Part shown: positions 1-8,548 of the stretch, one piece after another
How the letters are laid out: every line of letters starts with the position of its first letter
How positions within the stretch are numbered: position 1 is the first letter of the stretch
DNA from: Rhodoferax lacus
GTDB lineage: Bacteria; Pseudomonadota; Gammaproteobacteria; Burkholderiales; Burkholderiaceae_C
Direction: 5' to 3'
Length of the DNA: 64,000 nucleotides
Assembly (NCBI RefSeq): GCF_003415675.1
Contig: NZ_QFZK01000004.1
Location: forward strand, 248,001 to 312,000
Program-made: the position numbers and the translations under genes
The notes under the pieces: model-generated
What the model was told of the DNA's origin: nothing
Database searches by the model: none
What the model saw: the letters and a program-made list of their open reading frames with translations, nothing else

Positions 1-750
1 GATGGCAGCCGGGCTTTCCGGGTGCGCCAGGATTTTGGCGCCGGGGTGATCGGCCTTCAGGCCTTCGAGCTCGAAGGCCTTGAACTCGTCGTGCACGATG
101 CAGCTGCCGTTCCACATCACCATGTCAGCGCCAGTGGCGCGCTCGATGTAGGCGCCCAGGTGGCGGTCCGGCGCCCAGAGGATTTTTTCGCCCCGGCTCT
201 TGAGGTGGTTGACCACATCGAGCGCGCAGCCCGAGGTCACCATCCAGTCAGCGCGCGCTTTGACGGCCGCGCTGGTGTTGGCATAGACCACCACGGTGCG
301 GTCCGGGTGCAGGTCGCAAAAGGCGCTGAAGGCGTCTGTGGGGCAACCCAGGTCCAGCGAGCAGGTGGCTTCCAGCTCGGGCACGATGATGGTCTTGTGG
401 GGCGACAGAATCTTGGCCGTCTCGCCCATGAAGCGCACGCCGGCCACCACCAGTGTTTGGGCGGCATGGTCACGCCCGAAGCGCGCCATCTCCAGCGAGT
501 CGCTCACCAGGCCACCGGTGCGCTCGGCCAGGTCCTGCAGGTCGGGGTGCACATAGTAGTGGGCCACCAGCACGGCGTTCTTCTGCTGGAGCAACTCCGC
601 AATGCGGTCCATCAGGGCGGCGCGCTCGGCAGGGGACGGCTCTTCTGGCACACGGGCCCAGGCATGCTGCACGCTATTGGCCGCGCCCACACGCGAGAAG
701 TCGGGCAGCTCGTAGTCCACCCGGATGGTTTGCTTGGCAAGGCTGGTCAT
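1..750 (-). CDS. nadA: Quinolinate synthase NadA (3' end outside the window)
   Basis: Condenses iminoaspartate with dihydroxyacetone phosphate to quinolinate in de novo NAD synthesis; a cytoplasmic 4Fe-4S enzyme. About 250 residues are visible from ATG at 750. Family hallmarks are the [14 protein letters not shown] segment, [16 protein letters not shown], the Cys in [11 protein letters not shown], the [12 protein letters not shown] stretch, and a C-terminal part reading [11 protein letters not shown] before the sequence leaves the left edge. The start lies 17 bases after the nadC stop, so nadC-nadA form one minus-strand transcription unit. The final third, with the last cluster cysteine, is not visible. 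Confidence 0.95.
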   Translation of the reverse strand, partial: MTSLAKQTIRVDYELPDFSRVGAANSVQHAWARVPEEPSPAERAALMDRIAELLQQKNAVLVAHYYVHPDLQDLAERTGGLVSDSLEMARFGRDHAAQTLVVAGVRFMGETAKILSPHKTIIVPELEATCSLDLGCPTDAFSAFCDLHPDRTVVVYANTSAAVKARADWMVTSGCALDVVNHLKSRGEKILWAPDRHLGAYIERATGADMVMWNGSCIVHDEFKAFELEGLKADHPGAKILAHPESPAAI

Positions 751-767
751 GGTGTTTTTTACAGGGC

Positions 768-1658
768 TCACAGCGCTTCAAAGCGCATGGAAAAATCGGT
801 GGCGCTGACGTCCTTGGTCAGCACGCCGATCGAGATGCGGTCCACCCCGGTTTCAGCGAGGGTGCGCAGGCCCTCGAGCGTCACGCCGCCGGAGATTTCC
901 AGAATCGCCGGGCCTGTGCTGCGGCTGGCTCCCAGCTCCTGGTTGATGGCCACGGCGGCGCGCAGGGTGGGCAGGTCCATGTTGTCCAGGAGCACCATGG
1001 CAGCACCGTGGGTCAGGGCTTCCTGCAACTGCTCCAGGGTCTCGACCTCGATCTCCACAAAGTCGGCCGTGGCGGACAGCGCATCGGCCTGGGCCAGCAC
1101 GGCGGCAATGCCACCGGCGGCGGCAATGTGGTTTTCCTTGATCAGGATGGCGTCATACAGGCCGATGCGGTGGTTCACGCCGCCACCGGTGCGCACGGCA
1201 TATTTCTGCGCCAGGCGCAGGCCCGGCAGGGTCTTGCGGGTGTCCACAATCTGCGCGCGCGTGCCTGCCACAGCGGCCACATAGGTGGCGGTCTTGGTGG
1301 CCACGCCACTGAGCAGTTGCAAAAAATTCAGGGCCGTGCGCTCGGCCGAGAGCAGGGCGCGGGCACTGCCCTGTATGTCCAGCACGGTCTGGTTGGCAGC
1401 ACAGCGCTGGCCCTCGGCCACATGCCAGGTGAGCTGCACCTGCGGGTCCAGCGCGGTGAGGGCCGCAGTCACCCACGGCGCGCCGCACAGCACCGCGCTT
1501 TCGCGCGCGAGAATGCGGGCCCGTGCCGTGCGGTTCGGGTCTATCAGTCCGGCAGTCAGGTCGCCCGCACCCAGGTCTTCGGCCAGGGCTGCAGCCACAT
1601 CCTTTCTGGCCAGTTCCGCAAGCTCCGCAGAGTCCAACGTCTTCGGAATTTTCTTCAT
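768..1658 (-). CDS. nadC: Nicotinate-nucleotide pyrophosphorylase (carboxylating) NadC
   Basis: Converts quinolinate and PRPP to nicotinate mononucleotide, the step after NadA. The 296-residue product has the family's usual length and motifs: the N-terminal [16 protein letters not shown] segment, the [18 protein letters not shown] helix, the [10 protein letters not shown] catalytic loop, [18 protein letters not shown], and IKENHI. The C-terminal barrel ends in LEISGGVTL and [14 protein letters not shown]. It is directly upstream of nadA in the same direction, so the two pathway enzymes are co-transcribed. No nadB is visible in the window. Confidence 0.96.
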   Translation of the reverse strand: MKKIPKTLDSAELAELARKDVAAALAEDLGAGDLTAGLIDPNRTARARILARESAVLCGAPWVTAALTALDPQVQLTWHVAEGQRCAANQTVLDIQGSARALLSAERTALNFLQLLSGVATKTATYVAAVAGTRAQIVDTRKTLPGLRLAQKYAVRTGGGVNHRIGLYDAILIKENHIAAAGGIAAVLAQADALSATADFVEIEVETLEQLQEALTHGAAMVLLDNMDLPTLRAAVAINQELGASRSTGPAILEISGGVTLEGLRTLAETGVDRISIGVLTKDVSATDFSMRFEAL

Positions 1659-1720
1659 AGCCGCGCAGCATAACGCGTGCTGTCAGCCTTTTTGGGAAGA
1701 TGCCCGTAAATTGCTGCCCA

Positions 1721-3835
1721 TCAGATGGCAGTGCGGGGCACCAGCGCAATGGCCTGCCAGTCGGCATCCTGTTCCCAGTGCTGTTTCCAGGCCGCCAGAC
1801 CGGCCACCGGCATGGGGCGTGCGATGCCATAGCCCTGGGCCATTTCGCAACCCAGGTCCATCAGGGCCCGGGCATGCTCCAGGGTCTCCACGCCTTCGGC
1901 AACGACATTGCGTTTGAGCTGGCGCATGATCCACAGAATGCCATCCAGGATGTGCACATTGTCCTGGTCCAGCAGCATCTCGCGCACAAAGCTCTGGTCA
2001 ATTTTTACCGTGGGTATGGGCAGGCGCTTGAGGTAGGTCAGCGACGAGTAGCCGGTGCCAAAGTCATCCAGCGCAAAGTCCACATCCAGGGCTTTGCACT
2101 GGGCAATCACACGGGCGGCCTGGGCAATGTCTTCGAGCGCGCTGGTCTCCAGGATTTCGAGCTCCAGGCTGTGCGGCTGCAGCTGGGGGAACTCGGCCAT
2201 CAGGTGTTGCAGGCGCTCCAGAAAGTCCGCCTGCTGCAGCTGCATGGCACTGATGTTCACGCTGATGGACAGGCCTATGCCCTGGCTTTGCCAGTCGGTG
2301 AGCTGCAGCAGGGCTTGGCGTATCACCCACTCGCCAATGTCCACCGACAGCCGGTGGTTTTCCGTTACCGGCAGGAAGTGACCGGGCGCCAGCAGGCCTT
2401 GCTGGGGGTGGGCCCAGCGTATCAGGGCCTCCACGCCCAGCACGGTGCGTGTGCGCATGTTCACCTTGGGCTGGTAATGCAGCACGAACTCCTGGTGCTG
2501 CAGAGCGCTGCGTATGCGCTCCAGGCTGGCGTGCTGGCCACGCAGGGTGCGGTCGCTTTCGGCATCAAAGACGTGGAAGCGGTTCTTGCCGGATAGCTTG
2601 GCCTGGTACATGGCCTGGTCGGCCTGGCGCAGCAGCTGGTCGGCGTCCACCTCTTCGGCCTGCGGGTAGAAGGTCACGCCCAGGCTGGCCGATACCTGCA
2701 GGTTCAGGCTGCCCACTGGCAGCACCTGCGAGGACACATTCAGCAGGCGCGCCAGCAGCGGCGTGCAGGCTTGCGCTTCGGCCAGGTCCAGAAACACCGC
2801 CACGAATTCGTCGCCGCCCAGGCGTGCCAGGGTGTCGCCCTCGCGCAGGCAATCCTTCATATGTGCGGCCAGTGAGCGCAGCAGCAGGTCGCCGGTGGCG
2901 TGGCCATAGGTGTCGTTGACCGTCTTGAAGCCGTCCAGGTCCAGGAACACCACGGCCAGCATGTTGGCGCGCCGGCGGGCCTGCGTCATGCCCTGGTGCA
3001 GCCGGTCGCCCAGCAGCGAGCGGTTGGCAAGGCCGGTGAGCTGGTCGGTGTAGGCCAGGCTTTCAATCAGCTGCGCTGCCTGCTTGCGCTCGCTGATGTC
3101 GCGAAACAGCACCTGGTACAGGCTTTGGCCGTTGAGCAGGGTGACAAACGTGACCGAGGCTTCCACATGCAGCAGCGTGCCGTCGCCGGTGCGGTAGACC
3201 GACTCGAAGTCGCTGCGGCCGCTGGCCTCCACCATCTGGCGCCTGGCCTCGATGGCGTCGGCGTCGGCTTGCGCCTCGATGTCGTGGATGCGCAGCCTGA
3301 GCAGTTCCGCGCCGCTCCAGCGCAGCTGCCGCGCGGCCTCCGGGTTGTGGCCGATGATGCGCAGGCTGCTGTCTATCAGCAAAATGCCTTCGGGCATCTG
3401 CTCAAACAGGGCCATGTAGCGCTGGTGCGACACGGCCGTCTCCAGCTCGGCCTGTTTGCGTGCGCTGATGTCCTGGATGACCGAGATGCCGTAGTCGGCC
3501 AGGCCCTTTGATGTGAACACCACCGATACCTGGATGGCCACCCAGATGATGCTGCCGTCCTTGCGGATGTAGCGCTTCTCGACCTCGTAGGAGTTGATCT
3601 GGTTGGACAGCAGGCTGTGCAGCAGTTCGACATCGCGCGCGGCGTCATCCGGGTGGGTGACGCCCTGGAAGGAGATGGCCAGCATCTCCTCGCGGCTGTA
3701 GCCCGTGATCTCGCCCAGCTTGCGGTTGACCCGCAGCCAGCGCCCCTGCAGGGACATATGGGCCATGCCCACGGCCGCGTTTTCAAACGCACTCTGAAAA
3801 ATCAGGTCTTGCCGGGGAACTTCAATAGACAGCAT
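1721..3835 (-). CDS. PAS-PAS-GGDEF-EAL cyclic-di-GMP protein
   Basis: Predicted cytoplasmic sensor that makes and/or degrades cyclic-di-GMP. In order: PAS 1 (roughly residues 10-120, with PAC ending ISARKQAE), PAS 2 (about 135-255, PAC ending ISERKQAA), a GGDEF domain with intact GGDEF and a REGD product-inhibition site five residues before it, and an EAL domain with EALIRW and DDFGTGYSSL. Both catalytic motifs look intact, so either activity is possible. There is no membrane segment or signal peptide. I place the start at ATG 3835 (MLSIEV), just before PAS 1; an in-frame ATG at 3865 or TTG at 3874 would add 10-13 residues. None has a strong ribosome site. Confidence 0.92.
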   Translation of the reverse strand: MLSIEVPRQDLIFQSAFENAAVGMAHMSLQGRWLRVNRKLGEITGYSREEMLAISFQGVTHPDDAARDVELLHSLLSNQINSYEVEKRYIRKDGSIIWVAIQVSVVFTSKGLADYGISVIQDISARKQAELETAVSHQRYMALFEQMPEGILLIDSSLRIIGHNPEAARQLRWSGAELLRLRIHDIEAQADADAIEARRQMVEASGRSDFESVYRTGDGTLLHVEASVTFVTLLNGQSLYQVLFRDISERKQAAQLIESLAYTDQLTGLANRSLLGDRLHQGMTQARRRANMLAVVFLDLDGFKTVNDTYGHATGDLLLRSLAAHMKDCLREGDTLARLGGDEFVAVFLDLAEAQACTPLLARLLNVSSQVLPVGSLNLQVSASLGVTFYPQAEEVDADQLLRQADQAMYQAKLSGKNRFHVFDAESDRTLRGQHASLERIRSALQHQEFVLHYQPKVNMRTRTVLGVEALIRWAHPQQGLLAPGHFLPVTENHRLSVDIGEWVIRQALLQLTDWQSQGIGLSISVNISAMQLQQADFLERLQHLMAEFPQLQPHSLELEILETSALEDIAQAARVIAQCKALDVDFALDDFGTGYSSLTYLKRLPIPTVKIDQSFVREMLLDQDNVHILDGILWIMRQLKRNVVAEGVETLEHARALMDLGCEMAQGYGIARPMPVAGLAAWKQHWEQDADWQAIALVPRTAI

Positions 3836-3907
3836 GTATGTTCTGTGAACCGCAACCTTGTGCATTTTGCCCAAGTGCCAGTCGCAAAAAAATATTTTCT
3901 TGGGTCT

Positions 3908-3933
3908 GGAATAAAGTCAGGGCCTGCAGCGTT
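3908..3933 (+). promoter_or_regulatory. Candidate ECF sigma promoter upstream of the lipoprotein-sigma-anti-sigma unit
   Basis: GGAATAAA (3908-3915) followed after 14 bases by CGTT (3930-3933) resembles a -35 GGAAT / -10 CGTT ECF-type promoter. It sits 46 bases before the lipoprotein start, where an autoregulated promoter is expected. The assignment is inferred from position and pattern only. Confidence 0.4.
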
Positions 3934-3978
3934 TACTCCCATGCACACGCTTTCTGTGCGTACCAACCGGAGAACCCC

Positions 3979-4374
3979 ATGCATTTTGTATTTCCCAGCC
4001 TGCACCGCCTCGCCACTGTTGCCGCCCTCAGCGCGGCCCTGTTGGGCGGCTGCGCCTCCATGGCCAGCGCACCTGCCATGGTGTCCAATGGCGTGCTCAC
4101 CGGCCCCAATGGCATGACGCTCTACACCTTTGACAAGGACACCGCAGGCAGCGGCAAGTCGGTCTGCAACGGCCCCTGCGCCACCAACTGGCCACCCCTG
4201 ATGGCCACTGATGCCGACAAGGCCAGTGGTGACTACAGCATCGTCACCCGCGATGACGGCAAGAAGCAGTGGGCCATGAAGGGCAAGCCGCTGTACTACT
4301 GGGTCAAGGACAGCAAGCCCGGTGACATGACGGGTGACGGCTTCAACAAGGTCTGGCAAGTTGCCAAGCCCTGA
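3979..4374 (+). CDS. COG4315-type secreted repeat lipoprotein
   Basis: A 131-residue envelope protein of unknown biochemical role. It begins with a signal peptide ending in a lipobox (LLGGC), so it is probably lipidated and exported. The rest holds two copies of the small secreted repeat typified by GVLTGPNGMTLYTFDKD and CATNWPPL; the second copy reads KKQWAMKGKPLYYWVKD. I chose ATG 3979 because it starts the signal peptide and follows CGGAGA; the frame is open upstream but that part is not protein-like. Genes of this family commonly lie beside ECF sigma factors, as here (25 bases before the sigma gene), suggesting an envelope-stress target. Confidence 0.85.
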   Translation: MHFVFPSLHRLATVAALSAALLGGCASMASAPAMVSNGVLTGPNGMTLYTFDKDTAGSGKSVCNGPCATNWPPLMATDADKASGDYSIVTRDDGKKQWAMKGKPLYYWVKDSKPGDMTGDGFNKVWQVAKP

Positions 4375-4399
4375 TTGCCGCTGAGCCAGCCTGCACCCG

Positions 4400-4936
4400 A
4401 TGAGCCGCCAGTCCATCGTCGACCACATTCCGGGACTGCGCCGTTACGCGCGGGCCCTGACGGGCGACACCTGGGGCGCGGATGACCTGGTGCAGGACAC
4501 GCTGGAGCGGGCCTGCTCGCGCTGGCGCCTGTGGCTGGCCGGTACCGACCTGCGGGCCTGGCTGTTTACGCTGATGCACAACCTGTTTATCAGCCAAGTG
4601 CGCCAGGGCCTGCGCCGCGCCGAGCTGGGCCGGGCGGTGGACATCGACGATGTGGCCCATGAGCTGCAGGCGCCTGCTGCAACACCCGGCCTGGGCCTGG
4701 ACCTGCAGCGCTGCCTGCTGCGCCTCCCCGTGGACCAGCGGGCCGTGCTGTTGCTGGTGTGTGTGGAAGACATGGCTTATACCGAGGTGGCCCGGGTCAC
4801 CGGTGTGCCGCTGGGCACGGTGATGTCGCGCCTGTCGCGTGCCCGCGAGCGCATGCGCGAGCTGCTGGATGAACCCGCAGACGCGGCCGCCTCCCACGCT
4901 GTCAACGCGGCCCCTGCGCTGCGGCGCCTGAAATGA
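4400..4936 (+). CDS. ECF RNA polymerase sigma factor
   Basis: A 178-residue sigma-70 family factor of the extracytoplasmic-function class. Region 2 is recognised by YARALTGDTWGADDLVQDTLERA (given as a span at about residues 16-38) and region 4 by the helix-turn-helix around YTEVARVTGVPLGTVMSRLSR; region 3 is missing, as in all ECF factors. It is sandwiched between the lipoprotein gene and a membrane anti-sigma gene that starts 17 bases downstream, so the three are likely one autoregulated unit. The inducing signal cannot be read from the sequence. Confidence 0.93.
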   Translation: MSRQSIVDHIPGLRRYARALTGDTWGADDLVQDTLERACSRWRLWLAGTDLRAWLFTLMHNLFISQVRQGLRRAELGRAVDIDDVAHELQAPAATPGLGLDLQRCLLRLPVDQRAVLLLVCVEDMAYTEVARVTGVPLGTVMSRLSRARERMRELLDEPADAAASHAVNAAPALRRLK

Positions 4937-4952
4937 GATTGCGAGCCAAGCC

Positions 4953-5669
4953 ATGACATCCCCACCCAACCCCGCTGAGCAGGCCGACGCCCGGCTGGAC
5001 GCCGCCCTGCGCGAACTGCACCGCGAGGTCTTGCAGGAGCCACTGCCAGCCACCTTGCAGCAAGCGGCCGAACGGGTGGAGGCCGTGCGTGAGCAGGCCT
5101 TGCAGGGCCGCCAGTGGATGGGCATGGCCGCAGCGGTGGTGCTGGCCTTTGGGGTGGGCTGGTTGGCCCATGGGCAGTTGTCTGCACCTGCCGATGGTTT
5201 GGCCCAGGCCAGGCGCGGTGTGGAGCATGAGTTTGTGCGCCAGGCCCGCTTTGCCTACAGCGTCTACCAGCCGGAGAAGCGCCACCCCGTGGAAGTGGCG
5301 GCAACCGAGCAGGAGCACCTGGTGGTGTGGCTGTCCAAGCGCCTGGGACGGCCGCTGAAGATTCCCGTGCTGGAGGCCCAGGGCTTTGGCCTGGTGGGCG
5401 GGCGCCTGCTGCCCGGCGACTCCGGCGCACGCGCGCAGTTCATGTTCCAGAACACGGCAGGTCAGCGCATCACCTTATACCTGGGGGCGTTGGACAAAGC
5501 TGCTGCAGCCGACAGCCAGGCCACGCAGTTCCGCTTTGAGCCCGATGCCGCCGTGCCCAGCTTCTACTGGGCCGAGCAGGGCTTTGGCTACGCGCTGTCC
5601 GGCCCTGTGGACAAGCCCACCCTGATGGCCCTGGCCAACAGCGTCTACGCCCAGATCAACCGGGACTGA
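4953..5669 (+). CDS. Membrane-anchored anti-sigma factor
   Basis: A 238-residue protein with a cytoplasmic helical N-terminus (about 1-52), one transmembrane helix (about 56-73) and a periplasmic domain of about 160 residues. The periplasmic part, with VYQPEKRHPVEV and HLVVWLSKRLGRPLKIP, is the pattern seen in anti-sigma factors encoded next to ECF sigma genes in Burkholderiales. No HxxxCxxC zinc-binding motif is visible, so it is not a ZAS-type anti-sigma. It should hold the upstream sigma factor at the membrane. Its last 14 bases overlap the stop end of the convergent ferredoxin gene. Confidence 0.82.
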   Translation: MTSPPNPAEQADARLDAALRELHREVLQEPLPATLQQAAERVEAVREQALQGRQWMGMAAAVVLAFGVGWLAHGQLSAPADGLAQARRGVEHEFVRQARFAYSVYQPEKRHPVEVAATEQEHLVVWLSKRLGRPLKIPVLEAQGFGLVGGRLLPGDSGARAQFMFQNTAGQRITLYLGALDKAAAADSQATQFRFEPDAAVPSFYWAEQGFGYALSGPVDKPTLMALANSVYAQINRD

Positions 5670-5949
5670 TCACAATGTTGGAGCAGGGGTAGGCCACGCA
5701 GGGCAGGGCGTAGCCCTCGTCCATTTCCTCGGTGGACAGGCCCGGCCACTCGATTTCGTAGCGCACGCTGCCCTGTTCGAGTTTGCCTATGCAGGTGCGG
5801 CAACTGCCATTGCGGCAGGAGCTGGGCCAGTTGGCACCGCCCATCTCCAATGACAGCAAAAGCGTCTGGTTGCCCTGGGCATCCACCTGGGGACCGTTGG
5901 GTGTGACCGTGGCCGTATGCCAGGCCTCTGTGCTGATGTCGTGTTCCAT
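5656..5949 (-). CDS. Small 2Fe-2S plant-type ferredoxin domain protein
   Basis: A 97-residue soluble electron carrier. The cluster ligands are the three cysteines in SCRNGSCRTC (C-x4-C-x2-C) and a fourth in the C-terminal LPCVAYP segment, the arrangement of plant-type ferredoxins. It is a free-standing domain without a reductase module, and the redox partner is unknown. ATG 5949 is preferred over an upstream TTG (5958). The gene overlaps the end of the convergent anti-sigma gene and is divergent from the MASE1-GGDEF gene. Confidence 0.85.
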   Translation of the reverse strand: MEHDISTEAWHTATVTPNGPQVDAQGNQTLLLSLEMGGANWPSSCRNGSCRTCIGKLEQGSVRYEIEWPGLSTEEMDEGYALPCVAYPCSNIVISPG

Positions 5950-6036
5950 GGCTGCCAAGCATAGCGCGCACGAAATGATGCTTTATTCGTACAGCTCGGG
6001 TATGCTGCGCCGCATAAACGCCATTTTGGGGGGAGC

Positions 6037-7608
6037 ATGCGGACCGTCTCACCGTACCAGCCATCGATTGCCCAGTGGGTGCGCACCTCCACGGCGCTGC
6101 AAATCGCCACTGTGGCACTGGGCTGCCTGCTATCGGCGGAGTTTGCCTCCCGCTTCGCCCTGAGCAGCACCGGTGCCACGGTGCTGTGGTTGCCCAATGC
6201 CGTGGCGCTGAGCGCCTTGCTGCTCACCCGCAGCTCCCTGTGGTGGAAGTTTGGCCTGACCCAAATCGTCTGCGAGTTGCTGATAGGTGCCGGTGCCTTG
6301 CCACTGCCGCAGGCCCTGGGGTTTGCGTTCGGCAATTTGCTGGAGGTGCTGCTCTCGGCCTATTTGATACGGCGCTGGTGTGGACGCAATTTTGCCTTCT
6401 CCAACCTGCGCGAGGTGCTGCTTTTTGCCGCGGTTGCAATGGTCCTGGCGCCGGGAGTGGCCAGCCTGTTGGGCACCTGGCTGCATTACAGCGCAGCCGC
6501 GGAGCACGTCTCGTTTCTGGAGCATTGGCAGACCTGGTGGCTGGGGGATGGCATGGGCATGGTGGTACTCACGCCGCTGCTGTTCGGCTGGCTGCGCGAG
6601 CCCACCGAAGCACCACTGGCGCCAACCCGCTCTTGGCTTGAGTGCAGCCTGTTCGTGGTCTTGCTGTCTGGCCTGCTCTATCTGCTGCTTTTCTTTGTGC
6701 CCAAGCCCGACAATGCTTGGGGTTTCAGCTCCATGCTCCTGCTGCCTTTTTTCCTGTGGGCAGCGCTGCGTTTTGGCACCCTTGGCGTATCTTTGGTGGG
6801 CTGCCTGGTCAGCCTGCTGGCTATCGTGCAGACCTACCATGGCCGTGGTGTTTTTTCGCTGTTGGACGCGCACATCCAGGCCCAGCTGCTGCAGCAATGC
6901 CTGGCTACGTTGCTGCTGACCGGCCTGGCCGTGGCAGCCATCGTGAATGACCTGGGCATGAAATACCGCAGCCTGGAGCAGGCCGAGCAAAAGCTGGAGG
7001 TGGCCCATGCCGCGCTCACCGTGCTGAACCAGGAGCTTGAAGTGCGTGTGGCCCAAAGAACGGCCGAGCTGGAACGCCTGGCCACTACCGATGCCCTGAC
7101 CGATGCGCACAACCGGCGCTTCCTGATGGCACGCGCCGGGATTGAAATCGCCCAGGCCCAGCGCCAGTTGCACGCGGTGTCCCTGGTGATGTTTGATATT
7201 GACCACTTCAAGCACGTCAACGACAGCCATGGCCACAACGTGGGCGACCGCGTGCTGGTGGCGCTCAGCAATGCAGTGCGCAAGGAGTTGCGCCTGGGCG
7301 ATACCTTTGCGCGCGTGGGAGGTGAGGAGTTTGTGATGCTGTTGCCGCGCTCGGATGCGGACCAGGCCCTGCTGGTGGCTGAGCGTTTGCGCAGCATGGT
7401 GGAGGCACTGGAAATCCAGGCAGACGAGGATCTGGTGCTGCACATCACCGCCAGCTTTGGGGTGGCCACCCTGTCGCCTGCCATCAGCACCGTGGACGCC
7501 CTCTATGTGGCGGCCGACACGGCGCTCTACCAGGCCAAGGACTCCGGACGCAATTGCGTGGTTGCGTACAAGGCACCAAGCGAGCCAGCCCTCACCAAGC
7601 TGGCCTGA
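6037..7608 (+). CDS. MASE1-GGDEF diguanylate cyclase
   Basis: Predicted membrane-bound diguanylate cyclase, 523 residues. The N-terminal half (about 15-305) is a MASE1 sensor with eight or so hydrophobic helices and the characteristic WLPNAVALSALLL and WWLGDGMGMVVLTPLL segments. A coiled coil (about 310-350) leads into a GGDEF domain whose signature is GGEEF at 428-432, with an RLGD inhibitory site five residues earlier, so the enzyme is probably active and feedback-inhibited. The MASE1 ligand is unknown. It is the second cyclic-di-GMP gene within 6 kb. Confidence 0.93.
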   Translation: MRTVSPYQPSIAQWVRTSTALQIATVALGCLLSAEFASRFALSSTGATVLWLPNAVALSALLLTRSSLWWKFGLTQIVCELLIGAGALPLPQALGFAFGNLLEVLLSAYLIRRWCGRNFAFSNLREVLLFAAVAMVLAPGVASLLGTWLHYSAAAEHVSFLEHWQTWWLGDGMGMVVLTPLLFGWLREPTEAPLAPTRSWLECSLFVVLLSGLLYLLLFFVPKPDNAWGFSSMLLLPFFLWAALRFGTLGVSLVGCLVSLLAIVQTYHGRGVFSLLDAHIQAQLLQQCLATLLLTGLAVAAIVNDLGMKYRSLEQAEQKLEVAHAALTVLNQELEVRVAQRTAELERLATTDALTDAHNRRFLMARAGIEIAQAQRQLHAVSLVMFDIDHFKHVNDSHGHNVGDRVLVALSNAVRKELRLGDTFARVGGEEFVMLLPRSDADQALLVAERLRSMVEALEIQADEDLVLHITASFGVATLSPAISTVDALYVAADTALYQAKDSGRNCVVAYKAPSEPALTKLA

Positions 7609-7618
7609 GGGCTACTGT

Positions 7619-7942
7619 CTATTCGTCGTGCAGCCTGGGGGTGGACAGGCCCTCTGCCGGCTCGCCGGTGTCGGGGTCTATCCAGTCGGCAATGCCGATC
7701 TCGTCTTCGGCTTCCTCCAGTGATTCACCGGGTTCGGCATCGTCGTCGGCATCGGCACCGGCGACTTCGGCCAGGGCCTCTTCCATGGTGACATAGGGGC
7801 CGAGTTCCTCGGTGCCGTCTGCCGCCAGCCAGTAGTAGCCGTCCGGGCGGTGCACCAGCTCGCCCAACTCAACCTCGGTGACGGATTCGTCCTCAGGGGC
7901 CTGCATGGCCTCCTGAAAGCTCTGTGTCTTGGTGGTGGTCAT
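7619..7942 (-). CDS. Conserved small acidic protein of unknown function
   Basis: A 107-residue, strongly acidic protein with no membrane segment. The N-terminal half contains RPDGYYWLAADGTEELGPY, followed by an Asp/Glu-rich linker and a C-terminal IADWIDPDTGEPAEG motif. I do not recognise a named family. It lies 27 bases downstream of hpf on the same strand, so it is probably co-transcribed with the hibernation factor. Composition and codon pattern look native rather than a shadow frame. Confidence 0.7.
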   Translation of the reverse strand: MTTTKTQSFQEAMQAPEDESVTEVELGELVHRPDGYYWLAADGTEELGPYVTMEEALAEVAGADADDDAEPGESLEEAEDEIGIADWIDPDTGEPAEGLSTPRLHDE

Positions 7943-7969
7943 GCGGGTGCCTTCCGGGTGAGAGCAGGT

Positions 7970-8302
7970 TCAAAGAACAGGAGCGCGCTTGGCGGCTTCC
8001 TTGGAGTGGTCCTGCATTTTTTCCTTGTGGCGCATGACCTGGCGGTCCAGCTTGGCAGCCATGTCATCAATTGCAGCGTAGAGGTCGGCATTGGAAGACT
8101 CCGCAAACAAATCGGCTCCCTTGATATGCAGCGTGCACTCGGCATGCTTGCCATCTTTTTCCTTGTGCTTTTCTACCGAGAGTGTCACCTTGGTGTCAAC
8201 GACATCATCAAAGTGGCTGGTGATCTTGTCAAGCTTGGCCGTCACGTAGGACTTGAGGGCTTCGGTCACTTCAATGTGGTGTCCGCTGATGGTCATTTTC
8301 AT
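7970..8302 (-). CDS. hpf: Ribosome hibernation promoting factor (short HPF/YhbH family)
   Basis: A 110-residue ribosome-associated factor that stabilises inactive 70S/100S ribosomes in stationary phase. The fold is recognised from ISGHHIEVTEALKSYVTAKL, the basic CTLHIKGADLFAE strand region, and YAAIDDMAAKLDRQV. It is the short form, lacking the C-terminal dimerisation domain of long HPF. ATG 8302 follows GGAG; the open frame further upstream is not family-like. In many proteobacteria hpf lies beside rpoN; here it does not, although sigma-54 promoters start immediately after it. Confidence 0.93.
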   Translation of the reverse strand: MKMTISGHHIEVTEALKSYVTAKLDKITSHFDDVVDTKVTLSVEKHKEKDGKHAECTLHIKGADLFAESSNADLYAAIDDMAAKLDRQVMRHKEKMQDHSKEAAKRAPVL

Positions 8303-8465
8303 GTTTTTCTCCGGTTGTTGAGGGACTGCAAAAACTGCTTTATGCACCGTTGTGGTCAGCATAGCAGGTGCAGCAGACCGCTTTTGCTTCAGGGCCCCAC
8401 CAGTGTGCGCTGTCACCCAAAAAGTTTGATCTTGAACAAAAAAATGATTTACTCCGTAGCCGGTG

Positions 8466-8480
8466 TGGCACCAATCTTGC
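8466..8480 (+). promoter_or_regulatory. Sigma-54 (-24/-12) promoter of the PQQ-linked ABC operon
   Basis: TGGCAC-N5-TTGC matches the sigma-54 consensus exactly, with GG and GC ten bases apart. It lies 68 bases before the start of the substrate-binding protein gene. A TGTCAC half-site (8411-8416) lies upstream, resembling the dyad before the dehydrogenase gene. Confidence 0.85.
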
Positions 8481-8548
8481 GCAGGCAGGACAAGGTGTCA
8501 CATTTTGAACATCGGCAACCACAACAGAACGAGACGGAGACACACCCT

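Noticed and set aside
6130-7443. Open frame of 437 codons on the minus strand opposite the MASE1-GGDEF gene
   Set aside because: Gln/His-rich shadow with no recognisable family.
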